In this document: piece after piece, positions 26,009-33,380 of the stretch
Numbering within the stretch: the stretch's first letter is position 1
Layout of the letters: each line of letters starts with the position of its first letter
NCBI RefSeq assembly: GCF_003173335.1
Contig: NZ_QGMZ01000039.1
Location: forward strand, 1 to 64,000
Direction of reading: 5' to 3'
Length of the DNA: 64,000 bases
Origin: Methanospirillum stamsii
Lineage (GTDB): Archaea; Halobacteriota; Methanomicrobia; Methanomicrobiales; Methanospirillaceae
Position numbers and translations under genes: made by a program
Notes under the pieces: model-generated
What the model was told of the DNA's origin: nothing
Database searches by the model: none
Seen by the model: only the letters and a program-made list of their open reading frames with translations

Positions 26009-26731
26009 ATGTCCAGATCATATATCCAGAATCAATTATCATATTTTTCTGAAGAACTGAGCCTTCTAAAGAACTGGAATGAGAGTGAACTGGCTGCAAT
26101 TTTCAGGGATGTGGGATTTTCATGCCTCCTGTGTGGAAGATGCTGCACTACAGATTTTAATGGCCACGTCTTTCTACTGGATAAAGACGCTGCCTGGGTA
26201 AAAGCCCACAATCCGGAATATCTTCTCCCAGCTCCTGAATTTGAACTTATTGATGATGATGGCGTTTTTTATGTTTCAGGATATACATTAAAAGCTAGAG
26301 AAAACGGAACCTGCCCCTATCTCAACCATGAACGTTGTACAATATACGAAAACCGCTTTTCTATCTGCAGGATTTATCCATACATGCTTCATCGGGAACC
26401 AGATCGGAAAAAACAATTGAAATTCAGACAGATTAGCGGGCTCAATGAACATGGCGAATATAACCAGATGATATCAGATGAAGAATTACTGAAAGCAGCA
26501 AAGGAGACAATAGCCTATGAATCAGAATGGCTTTCCCAGATGATCGATTTTTTTTCCGCTGCACAGTCATTATTCATAAATAAGGGATTTTCCCATGTAC
26601 GAAAAGCCTATGACCAGCGAATACAGGAATTTCGGAGAGGAATCCCTGTTGAAGTTTATGTCTGGTATCAGGGCAAGTTTGTTCTTACTACCGTGCGCTG
26701 TGAAGAATACGCGGGTTTTGGTTGGCCCTGA
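26009..26731 (+). CDS. YkgJ-type cysteine-cluster protein
   Basis: The 240-residue protein contains FSCLLCGRCCTTDFNGHVFL, then TCPYLNHERCTIYENRFSICRIYPYML. This is the CxxCxxCC...C...C arrangement of the YkgJ (CxxCxxCC, PF03692) family, thought to bind zinc or an iron-sulfur cluster. A C-terminal helical extension of about 90 residues follows. A second, shorter family member is at 47487-48029. The function is unknown; a metal-binding or maturation role is usually proposed. Confidence 0.82.
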   Translation: MSRSYIQNQLSYFSEELSLLKNWNESELAAIFRDVGFSCLLCGRCCTTDFNGHVFLLDKDAAWVKAHNPEYLLPAPEFELIDDDGVFYVSGYTLKARENGTCPYLNHERCTIYENRFSICRIYPYMLHREPDRKKQLKFRQISGLNEHGEYNQMISDEELLKAAKETIAYESEWLSQMIDFFSAAQSLFINKGFSHVRKAYDQRIQEFRRGIPVEVYVWYQGKFVLTTVRCEEYAGFGWP

Positions 26732-26774
26732 TGCGCAGGGATATGAGAAATGCAGGTAATGTTCATATAGGGAG

Positions 26775-26792
26775 ATGTATAATTTTATACAT
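26775..26792 (+). promoter_or_regulatory. Perfect palindrome upstream of the ECF transporter operon
   Basis: ATGTATAA-TT-TTATACAT is a perfect 8+8 inverted repeat around a two-base centre, beginning about 147 bases before the ECF S-component ATG. It includes TATA-like sequence, so a dimeric repressor bound here would block TBP. This is a good operator candidate for substrate-responsive control of the transporter. Confidence 0.45.
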
Positions 26793-26921
26793 AGATGACC
26801 CAACATGTTCAATACCCCTTTCAGGGCGTATTTTCAGGTTCACCACACCGTTGGCGTAAAGCACCATGACACCGATTTTCTGTATCGCCTTTTAGAATAA
26901 TCAAAAAAAAATGAATTAAAC

Positions 26922-27467
26922 ATGAAATCACAGGATATCGCCATTATAGGCATTTTACTCGCAGTGGGCGCAATTGCGCGGTTTGCTGCTTTGTATGCAC
27001 CACTTCCCCCGTTCTTAGTACCGAACTTTGTTATTGTTTTTTACTGTCTTGCTATCATGCTGGTAGTTCCAAAATTTTCCCAGGCCCTTGGTATCGGGTT
27101 TATCGGAGGAATTATCAGTGCCCTGATTAGTCACTCAATATTCCCTCCGGGAAACCTCATCAGTGAACCTATCGGAGCAGTTGCGTGTCTTCTGGTATTC
27201 CAGGCATTAAAAACCAGGTTTACTGCAGCCCCATCCATAGCTACCCTTATCGCAACCTTCGCAAGCGGAATTTCATTTATCCTGATTGTTATGCTGTTAG
27301 TAATGGTAGCTCCCGGTCTTCTCTTTAAGGCATTTAATTATGAAAGCCTGTACGCGTTCTTTAGTGCGATGATGATTATGATTGTCATTCCAACAGCAAT
27401 TATTAACACAATCATTGCCCAGGTTCTTTATATTCCGGCATCAAGGGCATTATCCAGAAGATCATGA
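26922..27467 (+). CDS. ECF transporter substrate-binding (S) component, possibly TrpP-like
   Basis: A 181-residue protein with six hydrophobic segments. The start IAIIGILLAVGAIARFAALY has the alanine/glycine-rich first helix used by S components to contact EcfT. It is followed by PNFVIVFYCLAIMLVVP and GGIISALISHSIFPPGNLIS. The shape resembles TrpP tryptophan S components, but the residues do not settle the vitamin or amino acid carried. Its TGA overlaps the ATG of the ATPase gene (ATGA). There is no strong ribosome binding site. Confidence 0.8.
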   Translation: MKSQDIAIIGILLAVGAIARFAALYAPLPPFLVPNFVIVFYCLAIMLVVPKFSQALGIGFIGGIISALISHSIFPPGNLISEPIGAVACLLVFQALKTRFTAAPSIATLIATFASGISFILIVMLLVMVAPGLLFKAFNYESLYAFFSAMMIMIVIPTAIINTIIAQVLYIPASRALSRRS

Positions 27468-28900
27468 TCCTTGCATCAGCTCTCAGTTATACTTACCCGG
27501 TTGGTGTCAGACCTGCCCTCCGGGATATCACCCTTTCTATCAGTACCGGGGAACTTGTGCTGATAACTGGTCCAACTGCTGCGGGTAAAACTACACTTTG
27601 TTATGCACTTTCAGGAATTCTGCACCATGAATTTGGAGGGACCGAATCCGGATTTCTTTCTCTTAAAAACAGACCAATTGCAGATTATGCAGGTGTCGCC
27701 GAACTAAATCAGCATGTCAGTATAGTCTTTGACGATGCCGATGCACAATTAATCTTTACGAGTGTCGAAGAGGAACTCGCATCAGGTCTTGAAACAAGGA
27801 TGGATTCGAAAGAGGAGATTGAAATGCGTGTTCGAGAGGTGATGGACCTGTGTGGCATCTCCCATCTGAAAGAACGTCCTCCTTATGCTCTTTCTGGCGG
27901 TCAGAAACAAAGGGTAGCACTCGCTGCTGCTCTTGCAATGGACACAGATGTGATAATCCTTGATGAACCAACTTCTGAACTTGATGTCCTTGCCACTACC
28001 CGGATAATCGAAATATTACACGATTTAAAACAAAAAGGGAAGACCATCATCATCGTGGATCACTCCCTCGAAGGATATCGGAATGTCGCAGACAGGGTTG
28101 TTGTAATGGGAGAGGGCATGATAAAAAAGGAAGGAACATTTGATCTCCTATTCCCTGAAAAGCAGGGTTCGATGAAGGCACTCTATGACGACCCGGATCT
28201 GCAGCCACATAATCCGAAAAATCGCACTTCAATCGTTACAATCAATAATCTAGTAAAACGATATGGTGAAATTGAAGCTTTAAGGGGCGTTTCCCTGAAG
28301 TTTTATGAGGGAGAATTCATTGCAATTTTGGGTGAAAACGGATCTGGAAAAACTACCTTGGTTAAACATCTGAATGGTCTGCTTCGGCCGGATAGCGGGA
28401 AAATCACGGTTAAATTACTGGATGCAGGAACAGCTCCTGTAATGGACCTGGTAAAAGAAACCGGACTGGTCTTTCAGAATCCAGACACCATGCTTTTTGC
28501 CGACAGTGTGAGGGATGAAATTCTCTTTGGGCTCGAAAACATCGGAACAGAAAACCCGGATCTGACGATTAGTGAAGTTCTGTCAATGGTAAGTCTATCA
28601 GGTAAAGAAACAATCTATCCGAGGCATTTATCTCGAGGTGAGCGACAACGTCTTGCTGTGGCATGTATCCTTGCCATGAAACCGGAAATAATCATCCTTG
28701 ACGAACCAACAACCGGACTAGATGAAAAAGAATCAGACCGCATGATGGAACTGATGCTGACTCTGCAAAAAACCGGACACACCATAATCATGGTGACACA
28801 TAACATGCGAATTGCAGAAATGTACGCTGATAGAATAATTGCCATGGAAAATGGGCGTGTTATCGGAGATTACCACAATCTTAAAAGGATGGCATCATGA
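27464..28900 (+). CDS. Energy-coupling factor transporter ATPase, two ABC domains fused
   Basis: A 478-residue protein with two complete ABC cassettes in one chain. Domain 1 has Walker A GPTAAGKTT, signature ALSGGQKQR and Walker B VIILDEPTSELD. Domain 2 has GENGSGKTT, HLSRGERQR and IIILDEPTTGLD. It corresponds to EcfA1 plus EcfA2 and powers uptake by the S/T membrane complex. It overlaps both neighbours by the four bases ATGA, so S, A and T are co-translated as one operon. Confidence 0.95.
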   Translation: MILASALSYTYPVGVRPALRDITLSISTGELVLITGPTAAGKTTLCYALSGILHHEFGGTESGFLSLKNRPIADYAGVAELNQHVSIVFDDADAQLIFTSVEEELASGLETRMDSKEEIEMRVREVMDLCGISHLKERPPYALSGGQKQRVALAAALAMDTDVIILDEPTSELDVLATTRIIEILHDLKQKGKTIIIVDHSLEGYRNVADRVVVMGEGMIKKEGTFDLLFPEKQGSMKALYDDPDLQPHNPKNRTSIVTINNLVKRYGEIEALRGVSLKFYEGEFIAILGENGSGKTTLVKHLNGLLRPDSGKITVKLLDAGTAPVMDLVKETGLVFQNPDTMLFADSVRDEILFGLENIGTENPDLTISEVLSMVSLSGKETIYPRHLSRGERQRLAVACILAMKPEIIILDEPTTGLDEKESDRMMELMLTLQKTGHTIIMVTHNMRIAEMYADRIIAMENGRVIGDYHNLKRMAS

Positions 28901-29685
28901 GTGAAATATTACAATATATACCGGGTAATAGTCCACTGCACCATTTGAATCCGGTAACAAAGTTACTCATGGTAATCCTGATAGTTGGTCTTTGCGTCCT
29001 TTCATCGCATATCCCCTTTCTATGTCTCCTGATAATAATCCTGGTACTTGGATCCTTATTTTCAGGACTCATAAATGAATTAAAAAGTCAGGTCCCGTTT
29101 CTTCTTTTGCTCTCATTTTTTCTTGTCTTATTAACAAGTCTTACAGTCCAGGAAGGAGAACTACTAATCACCCTTCTCCCATCATCAGACCCATCAGAGC
29201 CAGGTTATGGCATCACTTATGGTGGCCTCATGTTTGGGGTATTGTTATCACTACGGTTCATTGTCATGATAACAGCATTTCAGCTTTTTGTAGTCACCAC
29301 AAAACCAAGTGATCTGGTCACCGGACTCCTCGCATTCAGACTTCCGGTAGATTATATACTCATGCTCCTTATCGCGCTCCGTTTTATCCCAAGTCTTCAG
29401 CTTGAAGCAAAAAGAATTCATGAGGCACAATTATGCAGAGGATATAACCCAGGTACCGGAGTTAAAGGAAAAATCATGAGTATGAAACCAATTATGATCC
29501 CGTTAGTTGCCAACTCTCTGGCCAAAACCCAGGTTCTCGGACTCACACTTGACATGAGAGGGTATAGAGCCAGAAAAAAACTCCCCTTTCACCGGCTGGT
29601 TTTTAATTTTGGAGACGGTATCAGTGCAACACTACTTGTGTTAATTTTTATAACATTTGTCTTTGTCCATTTTTTCCAGACATAA
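28897..29685 (+). CDS. Energy-coupling factor transmembrane protein EcfT
   Basis: A 262-residue protein with a hydrophobic N-terminal half (KLLMVILIVGLCVLSS and others). The paired coupling-helix motifs are ALRFIPSLQLEAKRIHEAQLCRG and LGLTLDMRGYRARKKL, the Ala-Arg-Gly-type signatures through which EcfT contacts the ATPases. It is the last gene of the S-A-T operon, and a T-tract follows at 29689. Confidence 0.94.
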   Translation: MSEILQYIPGNSPLHHLNPVTKLLMVILIVGLCVLSSHIPFLCLLIIILVLGSLFSGLINELKSQVPFLLLLSFFLVLLTSLTVQEGELLITLLPSSDPSEPGYGITYGGLMFGVLLSLRFIVMITAFQLFVVTTKPSDLVTGLLAFRLPVDYILMLLIALRFIPSLQLEAKRIHEAQLCRGYNPGTGVKGKIMSMKPIMIPLVANSLAKTQVLGLTLDMRGYRARKKLPFHRLVFNFGDGISATLLVLIFITFVFVHFFQT

Positions 29686-29688
29686 CAC

Positions 29689-29694
29689 TTTTTT
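29689..29694 (+). terminator. T-tract terminator after the ECF operon
   Basis: A run of six T (CACTTTTTTG) begins 4 bases after the ecfT stop codon, without a hairpin. Confidence 0.35.
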
Positions 29695-29766
29695 GTTTTC
29701 CTTCCCGCTTCCCACCAGATACCATCGCCATAATTAAAGCCACAGAACAGTAATAGTTCACCATTT

Positions 29767-30327
29767 ATGATATCCGTCCTGCTTGTTGATGATGAACCGG
29801 TTATCCTGGACATTGCCCGTGCATTCCTCGAGCGACATGGAGAATTCACCGTCACCACAGTCCTTTCTGCAGAAGAAGGGTTAACCCTTCTGGATGAACA
29901 AAATTTTGACGCAGTGGTATCAGATTACGAAATGCCTGTTATGAACGGACTTGGATTCCTGCGTGCCATCCGCGAAAAAGAAAACCATATTCCTTTCATC
30001 ATTTTCACCGGAAGAGGAAGAGAAGATGTGGTTATCGAAGCCCTTAACGCCGGCGCAGATTATTACATCCAGAAAGGAGGCGATCCGCGTGCACAGTTCA
30101 CCGAACTTGCATATAAGATCCGTGAATCAGTGAGAAAGAAAAAAGAGATTGCAGCCCCGGCAGAACACGAGCATGTCAGAACCAGAGTTATCAACCACAT
30201 CCGTGCACTTGAAAAACTTGTTTCACAACTGCAGACTAATGGCGTAAATGCCTCACAAGAGCCCCTGATTCATGAATGCAATTCACATATTCATGATCTT
30301 CTGACTCTTTTCGGTGAGCATAAGTAA
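29767..30327 (+). CDS. Receiver-domain protein of the methanogen type
   Basis: A 186-residue protein. The receiver has MISVLLVDDEPVILDIAR, phospho-acceptor D53 in VVSDYEMPVMNGLGFL, FTGRGREDVVIEALNAGAD and YYIQKGGDP. This GGDP form of the receiver end is common in response regulators and sensor kinases of Methanomicrobia. A helical tail of about 60 residues with histidines (EHEHVRTRVINHIRALEKL) follows. No kinase or DNA-binding domain is seen. It differs from the three EPMDGW-type receivers in this window. Confidence 0.84.
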   Translation: MISVLLVDDEPVILDIARAFLERHGEFTVTTVLSAEEGLTLLDEQNFDAVVSDYEMPVMNGLGFLRAIREKENHIPFIIFTGRGREDVVIEALNAGADYYIQKGGDPRAQFTELAYKIRESVRKKKEIAAPAEHEHVRTRVINHIRALEKLVSQLQTNGVNASQEPLIHECNSHIHDLLTLFGEHK

Positions 30328-30347
30328 AAAAAAGGAAAAAATATCCA

Positions 30348-31058
30348 CTAATTCCTTTCGATCAGGCCTTTTGCAATAGTAAATGCTTCATTTGCTTCGT
30401 TTATCTGACCGAGCGCCAAGTAAATCTCACCTTTTTTATTCCATAATTCAGGGTTTTCAGGCTCAATCCCGGTCATTACCTCATAACATTTCAGAACTTC
30501 CATGAAGCGGGCCAGTTTGGTTAGAGTATAGGCTTTGTGTTGCCAGAGATCGATTCTTTTTGGATCAACTTCAATAGCCTTATCAAACTGAATTAACGCA
30601 TCTTCGTATTGTTCCAGCCTATTATACGCAAACCCGATGATGAGCCATGAATTTTCTTTTTTATCATCAGGTCCAGCCAATTCCAGGGAGCGTTCAGCGG
30701 CTTTGATTGCCAGTTTATACTGTTCCGAATCTATATAGGCAGATGCTTTTCCCTGCCATGCACTGCTCTCATCAGGATTCAGTCTTATTGCGGTATCAAA
30801 ATCATTCATTGCTTCCTGAAGGCGGTCAAGGTGCTGTAGCGCAATACCCCGCCAGGTCCACACCTTCGCATTGTTGGGGTCAAGACGGAGTGAATGGCTG
30901 TATGCATCGACTGCTTCAGTATAAAGACCATCTTTTGCAAACCGGTTTCCCTGTTCATTCCAGTCCTGTGCATTCCACCCCTCAGTCCCCAGACATCCGC
31001 AAAGAAAGAATAGAACCAATACAAACAGGGGAAGTAAAATAGCTGCTATAAACTTCAT
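30348..31058 (-). CDS. TPR-repeat lipoprotein
   Basis: The 236-residue protein has a lipoprotein-like signal (LLPLFVLVLFFLCGCLG, with a Cys after the hydrophobic core). About five TPR units follow, with motifs such as WNEQGNRFAKDGLYTEAVDAY, WTWRGIALQHLDRLQEAM and WNKKGEIYLALGQINEANEAF. TPR proteins serve as protein-binding scaffolds; this one would face outward from the membrane. It is preceded by a second, related TPR lipoprotein gene, suggesting duplication. Confidence 0.82.
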   Translation of the reverse strand: MKFIAAILLPLFVLVLFFLCGCLGTEGWNAQDWNEQGNRFAKDGLYTEAVDAYSHSLRLDPNNAKVWTWRGIALQHLDRLQEAMNDFDTAIRLNPDESSAWQGKASAYIDSEQYKLAIKAAERSLELAGPDDKKENSWLIIGFAYNRLEQYEDALIQFDKAIEVDPKRIDLWQHKAYTLTKLARFMEVLKCYEVMTGIEPENPELWNKKGEIYLALGQINEANEAFTIAKGLIERN

Positions 31059-31138
31059 GAAAGTTACACGTTCCAGGTGCCTGAATGCACAATTCTTTTG
31101 TATTTGTTATCAGGACAGTATGAAATGTCTTCCTCTTC

Positions 31139-31894
31139 TCAGGGAATTATTGACACAGGGGTTTTCGGAATCTTGCGGGTGATATCTTCACCTTGTTTCA
31201 GATATAGGAGATTCGCCTGATTTATTGCTATTTCCGCCTCATCGTTCTGACCAAGAACCCTTAAAACCGAAGCTTTATTGATCCAGTTTTCTGCATTATC
31301 AGAATTGAGTTTCAAAGCTTCATTAAATGAATACAACGCTTCAGTGTAATTCTTTTCCATGACATAGGCATAACCTCGTGAACTCCATGCATCCTCAAAG
31401 GATGGACTTATCATAATAATCTTATCGAAATGAGCAATTGCCAGATCATATTGTCCACGACTGCTCAGAGCCAGACCGCGATGATACCAGTATTCTGTAT
31501 TTGCTTCATCAAGTTCAATTGCTTTGTAAAATGACCTGACTGCTTCATCGTAGTCACCCATCATGTAACTTGCACGCCCTTTCCAGTACCATGCCTGATG
31601 ATATCCTGAATTAATACGAATCGCAGCGGTAAAGGCATCTATTGCATCTTTGTAACGAACTAGTTCAAAAAGCGCAAGCCCCTTAAGAAAGAATAATTCA
31701 CTATCCGTTCCGGTTTTTAAAATCGCCTGATCATAGAGTGATACTGCCTGAGCATACCGACCTTCTTCAAAAGCGATTCTGGCCTGATCTTTAATCTGGG
31801 CAGTTTCGGTACACCCTGCCGAGATGCATATAATAAAAAAGAGGACTATTACAAGAAAAAAACCTGCATTTTTCGTATTTACATCCGGCCACAT
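31139..31894 (-). CDS. TPR-repeat lipoprotein, related copy
   Basis: The 251-residue protein has a signal anchor (GFFLVIVLFFIICISAGC, a lipobox-like ending). About six TPR repeats follow, e.g. ARIAFEEGRYAQAVSLYDQA, WYWKGRASYMMGDYDEAV, WYHRGLALSSRGQYDLAI and WINKASVLRVLGQNDEA. ATG 31894 with GGTGAT upstream is favoured; a TTG start at 31948 would put 18 residues before the signal sequence. It probably acts together with the neighbouring TPR lipoprotein; partners are unknown. Confidence 0.8.
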   Translation of the reverse strand: MWPDVNTKNAGFFLVIVLFFIICISAGCTETAQIKDQARIAFEEGRYAQAVSLYDQAILKTGTDSELFFLKGLALFELVRYKDAIDAFTAAIRINSGYHQAWYWKGRASYMMGDYDEAVRSFYKAIELDEANTEYWYHRGLALSSRGQYDLAIAHFDKIIMISPSFEDAWSSRGYAYVMEKNYTEALYSFNEALKLNSDNAENWINKASVLRVLGQNDEAEIAINQANLLYLKQGEDITRKIPKTPVSIIP

Positions 31895-32003
31895 ATTCCA
31901 GAAATCACCAATCAGATATAATGTTGCTTTTCCTTTATTATGAACCAACCGGATACCTGTAAAAAACAGGAAAAAAAGATGGCAAAAGCCATTCAGAATT
32001 TAT

Positions 32004-32453
32004 TTACTCGTAGAGATATTTTTCATCAATCCGGGAATAAGAAACAAGTTCTTCCGGCCTGAAGTGAATTGCAATCTCCCGGTCAGCAGTTTCAACACAG
32101 TCGGACCCATGGATAACATTCATCCCTATTTCAAGGGCGAAATCTCCCCGGATCGTTCCCGGAACTGCACCGGCAGGGTTTGTTGCTCCAATCATATCCC
32201 TGCTGATTTTCACGATGTCCTTTCCTTCCCAAACCATGAGGAAGCAGGGACCAGAAGTTATGTATGCTTTCAGACCAGGAAAGAATGGTTTCTGCACATG
32301 CTCTGCATAGTGCTCCATTACCCGTGATTCAGGAAGTTTTTCAAAACGTGAGGCGACCAACTTGAATCCTCTTCGTTCAAACCGGGTAACGATTTCCCCG
32401 ATAAGTCCGCGCTGGACACCATCTGGTTTTACCATCAAAAAGGTTCGTTCCAT
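32004..32453 (-). CDS. ndk: Nucleoside diphosphate kinase
   Basis: The 149-residue enzyme starts [20 protein letters not shown]. It has the phospho-histidine motif [16 protein letters not shown] and ends [19 protein letters not shown]. It equilibrates NTP pools by gamma-phosphate transfer through the active-site His. The start ATG 32453 lies 1 base after the L24e stop codon, and AGGTTT inside L24e serves as ribosome binding site. The L7Ae-S28e-L24e-ndk order is common in archaea. Confidence 0.96.
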   Translation of the reverse strand: MERTFLMVKPDGVQRGLIGEIVTRFERRGFKLVASRFEKLPESRVMEHYAEHVQKPFFPGLKAYITSGPCFLMVWEGKDIVKISRDMIGATNPAGAVPGTIRGDFALEIGMNVIHGSDCVETADREIAIHFRPEELVSYSRIDEKYLYE

Positions 32454-32454
32454 C

Positions 32455-32646
32455 TTAAACCTTTCCAAGAGCTTTCCTGCCGGCAGTGGTCCACCTTACA
32501 CGACGTGGTATACGGCCAAGTTTATGGTTTTTCTGGCACTTGGTACTGCAGTAGAAGAATACCTGCCCATCCTTCTTAACATACATCTTCCCGGTCCCAG
32601 GTTCCATCTGCTCGCCACAGAATGAACAGACATGAGTATCAATCAT
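32455..32646 (-). CDS. rpl24e: Ribosomal protein eL24 (L24e)
   Basis: A 63-residue zinc-binding protein. [20 protein letters not shown] and [15 protein letters not shown] give the C-x2-C...C-x3-C zinc site of L24e, and the tail RIPRRVRWT is typical. It is part of the large ribosomal subunit, in the same operon as L7Ae and S28e. Confidence 0.95.
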   Translation of the reverse strand: MIDTHVCSFCGEQMEPGTGKMYVKKDGQVFFYCSTKCQKNHKLGRIPRRVRWTTAGRKALGKV

Positions 32647-32651
32647 TGATT

Positions 32652-32858
32652 TTACCTCCGGGAAAGTTTCTTTGCTTCGCGTTCTGTCTCAAGGAGCATG
32701 AGGACATCACCTTCACGGATAGGTCCTACCGTGTTGCGGGTGATAATCCGCCCCTTGTTCGGGCCATCAAGGATACGGGCCTTGACCTGCATGGCTTCTC
32801 CATGCATACCGGTTGACCCGATAACCTCAATTACTTCAGCGGGCGTTCCATCAGACAT
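32652..32858 (-). CDS. rps28e: Ribosomal protein eS28 (S28e)
   Basis: From ATG 32858 the product is 68 residues and matches S28e: [20 protein letters not shown], then [16 protein letters not shown] and the strongly conserved end [15 protein letters not shown] at 32867 overlaps the L7Ae stop and could add three residues. Confidence 0.95.
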   Translation of the reverse strand: MSDGTPAEVIEVIGSTGMHGEAMQVKARILDGPNKGRIITRNTVGPIREGDVLMLLETEREAKKLSRR

Positions 32859-32863
32859 GATAT

Positions 32864-33232
32864 TCACTCAGCTTTGAGGGCTGCAATCTGGGCAGCAATA
32901 TCGTCGATGATCTCTTTTGCTTTACCGGACTTTACGATAGCTGCAGCAGCTGAACCGACTTCAAGTCCACAGGCAGCGCCAATATCATTCTGCTTGTTAA
33001 TGAAGAGATAGGGTATCTTCTTTTCATCACAGAGCGGTCCGAGATGCATGACAATCTCGGCTGGTTCAACGTCTCCACCAATAAGAACAAGCTGCGCAAT
33101 ACCGCGCTCGATTGCCTTGGTTGCTTCGTTTGATCCTTTTTTAATTTTACCGCTTTCGCGTGCTGCTTCTACAGCTTCAAGAGCCTTGTTCTGGATATCT
33201 TCAGAAACTTCAAAGGTAACGTAGTTTGCCAT
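32864..33232 (-). CDS. rpl7ae: Ribosomal protein L7Ae (K-turn-binding protein)
   Basis: The 122-residue protein matches L7Ae. [16 protein letters not shown] is the RNA-binding helix, [19 protein letters not shown] and [11 protein letters not shown] form the core, and the remainder is typical. L7Ae is a ribosomal protein that also binds box C/D and H/ACA guide RNAs and RNase P by recognising kink-turns. It is therefore the expected partner of the tRNA-Trp intron guide. The leader has its own candidate K-turn next to the ribosome binding site (33246-33273). It is the first gene of the operon. Confidence 0.96.
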   Translation of the reverse strand: MANYVTFEVSEDIQNKALEAVEAARESGKIKKGSNEATKAIERGIAQLVLIGGDVEPAEIVMHLGPLCDEKKIPYLFINKQNDIGAACGLEVGSAAAAIVKSGKAKEIIDDIAAQIAALKAE

Positions 33233-33236
33233 GAAT

Positions 33237-33273
33237 TCACCTCATTCAGGAGGGGCATGACCCTCCATCATCA
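33237..33273 (-). promoter_or_regulatory. Candidate K-turn-like element and Shine-Dalgarno in the L7Ae leader
   Basis: On the minus strand: TGATGA (33273-33268), T, arm GGAGGG, loop TCATGC, arm CCCTCC, then TGA (33248-33246). The arm can be extended by U-U and two tandem G-A pairs, the core of a box C/D-type K-turn (box C TGATGA, box D CTGA). The Shine-Dalgarno GAGGTGA (33243-33237) begins two bases later, five bases before the ATG. L7Ae bound here would be expected to cover the ribosome binding site. The outer helix is weak (a couple of pairs), so it may be a K-loop. Confidence 0.5.
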
Positions 33274-33380
33274 CTCATCAGCAGATGACGAATGTGCCAT
33301 ATATGTTACGATTGACATCAATTAAAGGTTCGCAAATCGGACCTTCTCAATCATCCTAACTATGGAGAAATTTACACCTA

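Noticed and set aside
26793-26921. Possible riboswitch in the ECF leader
   Set aside because: I could not find the conserved sequence blocks of the thiamine, cobalamin or preQ1 elements, and only a 4-bp outer pairing is visible. Kept as a question, not a feature.
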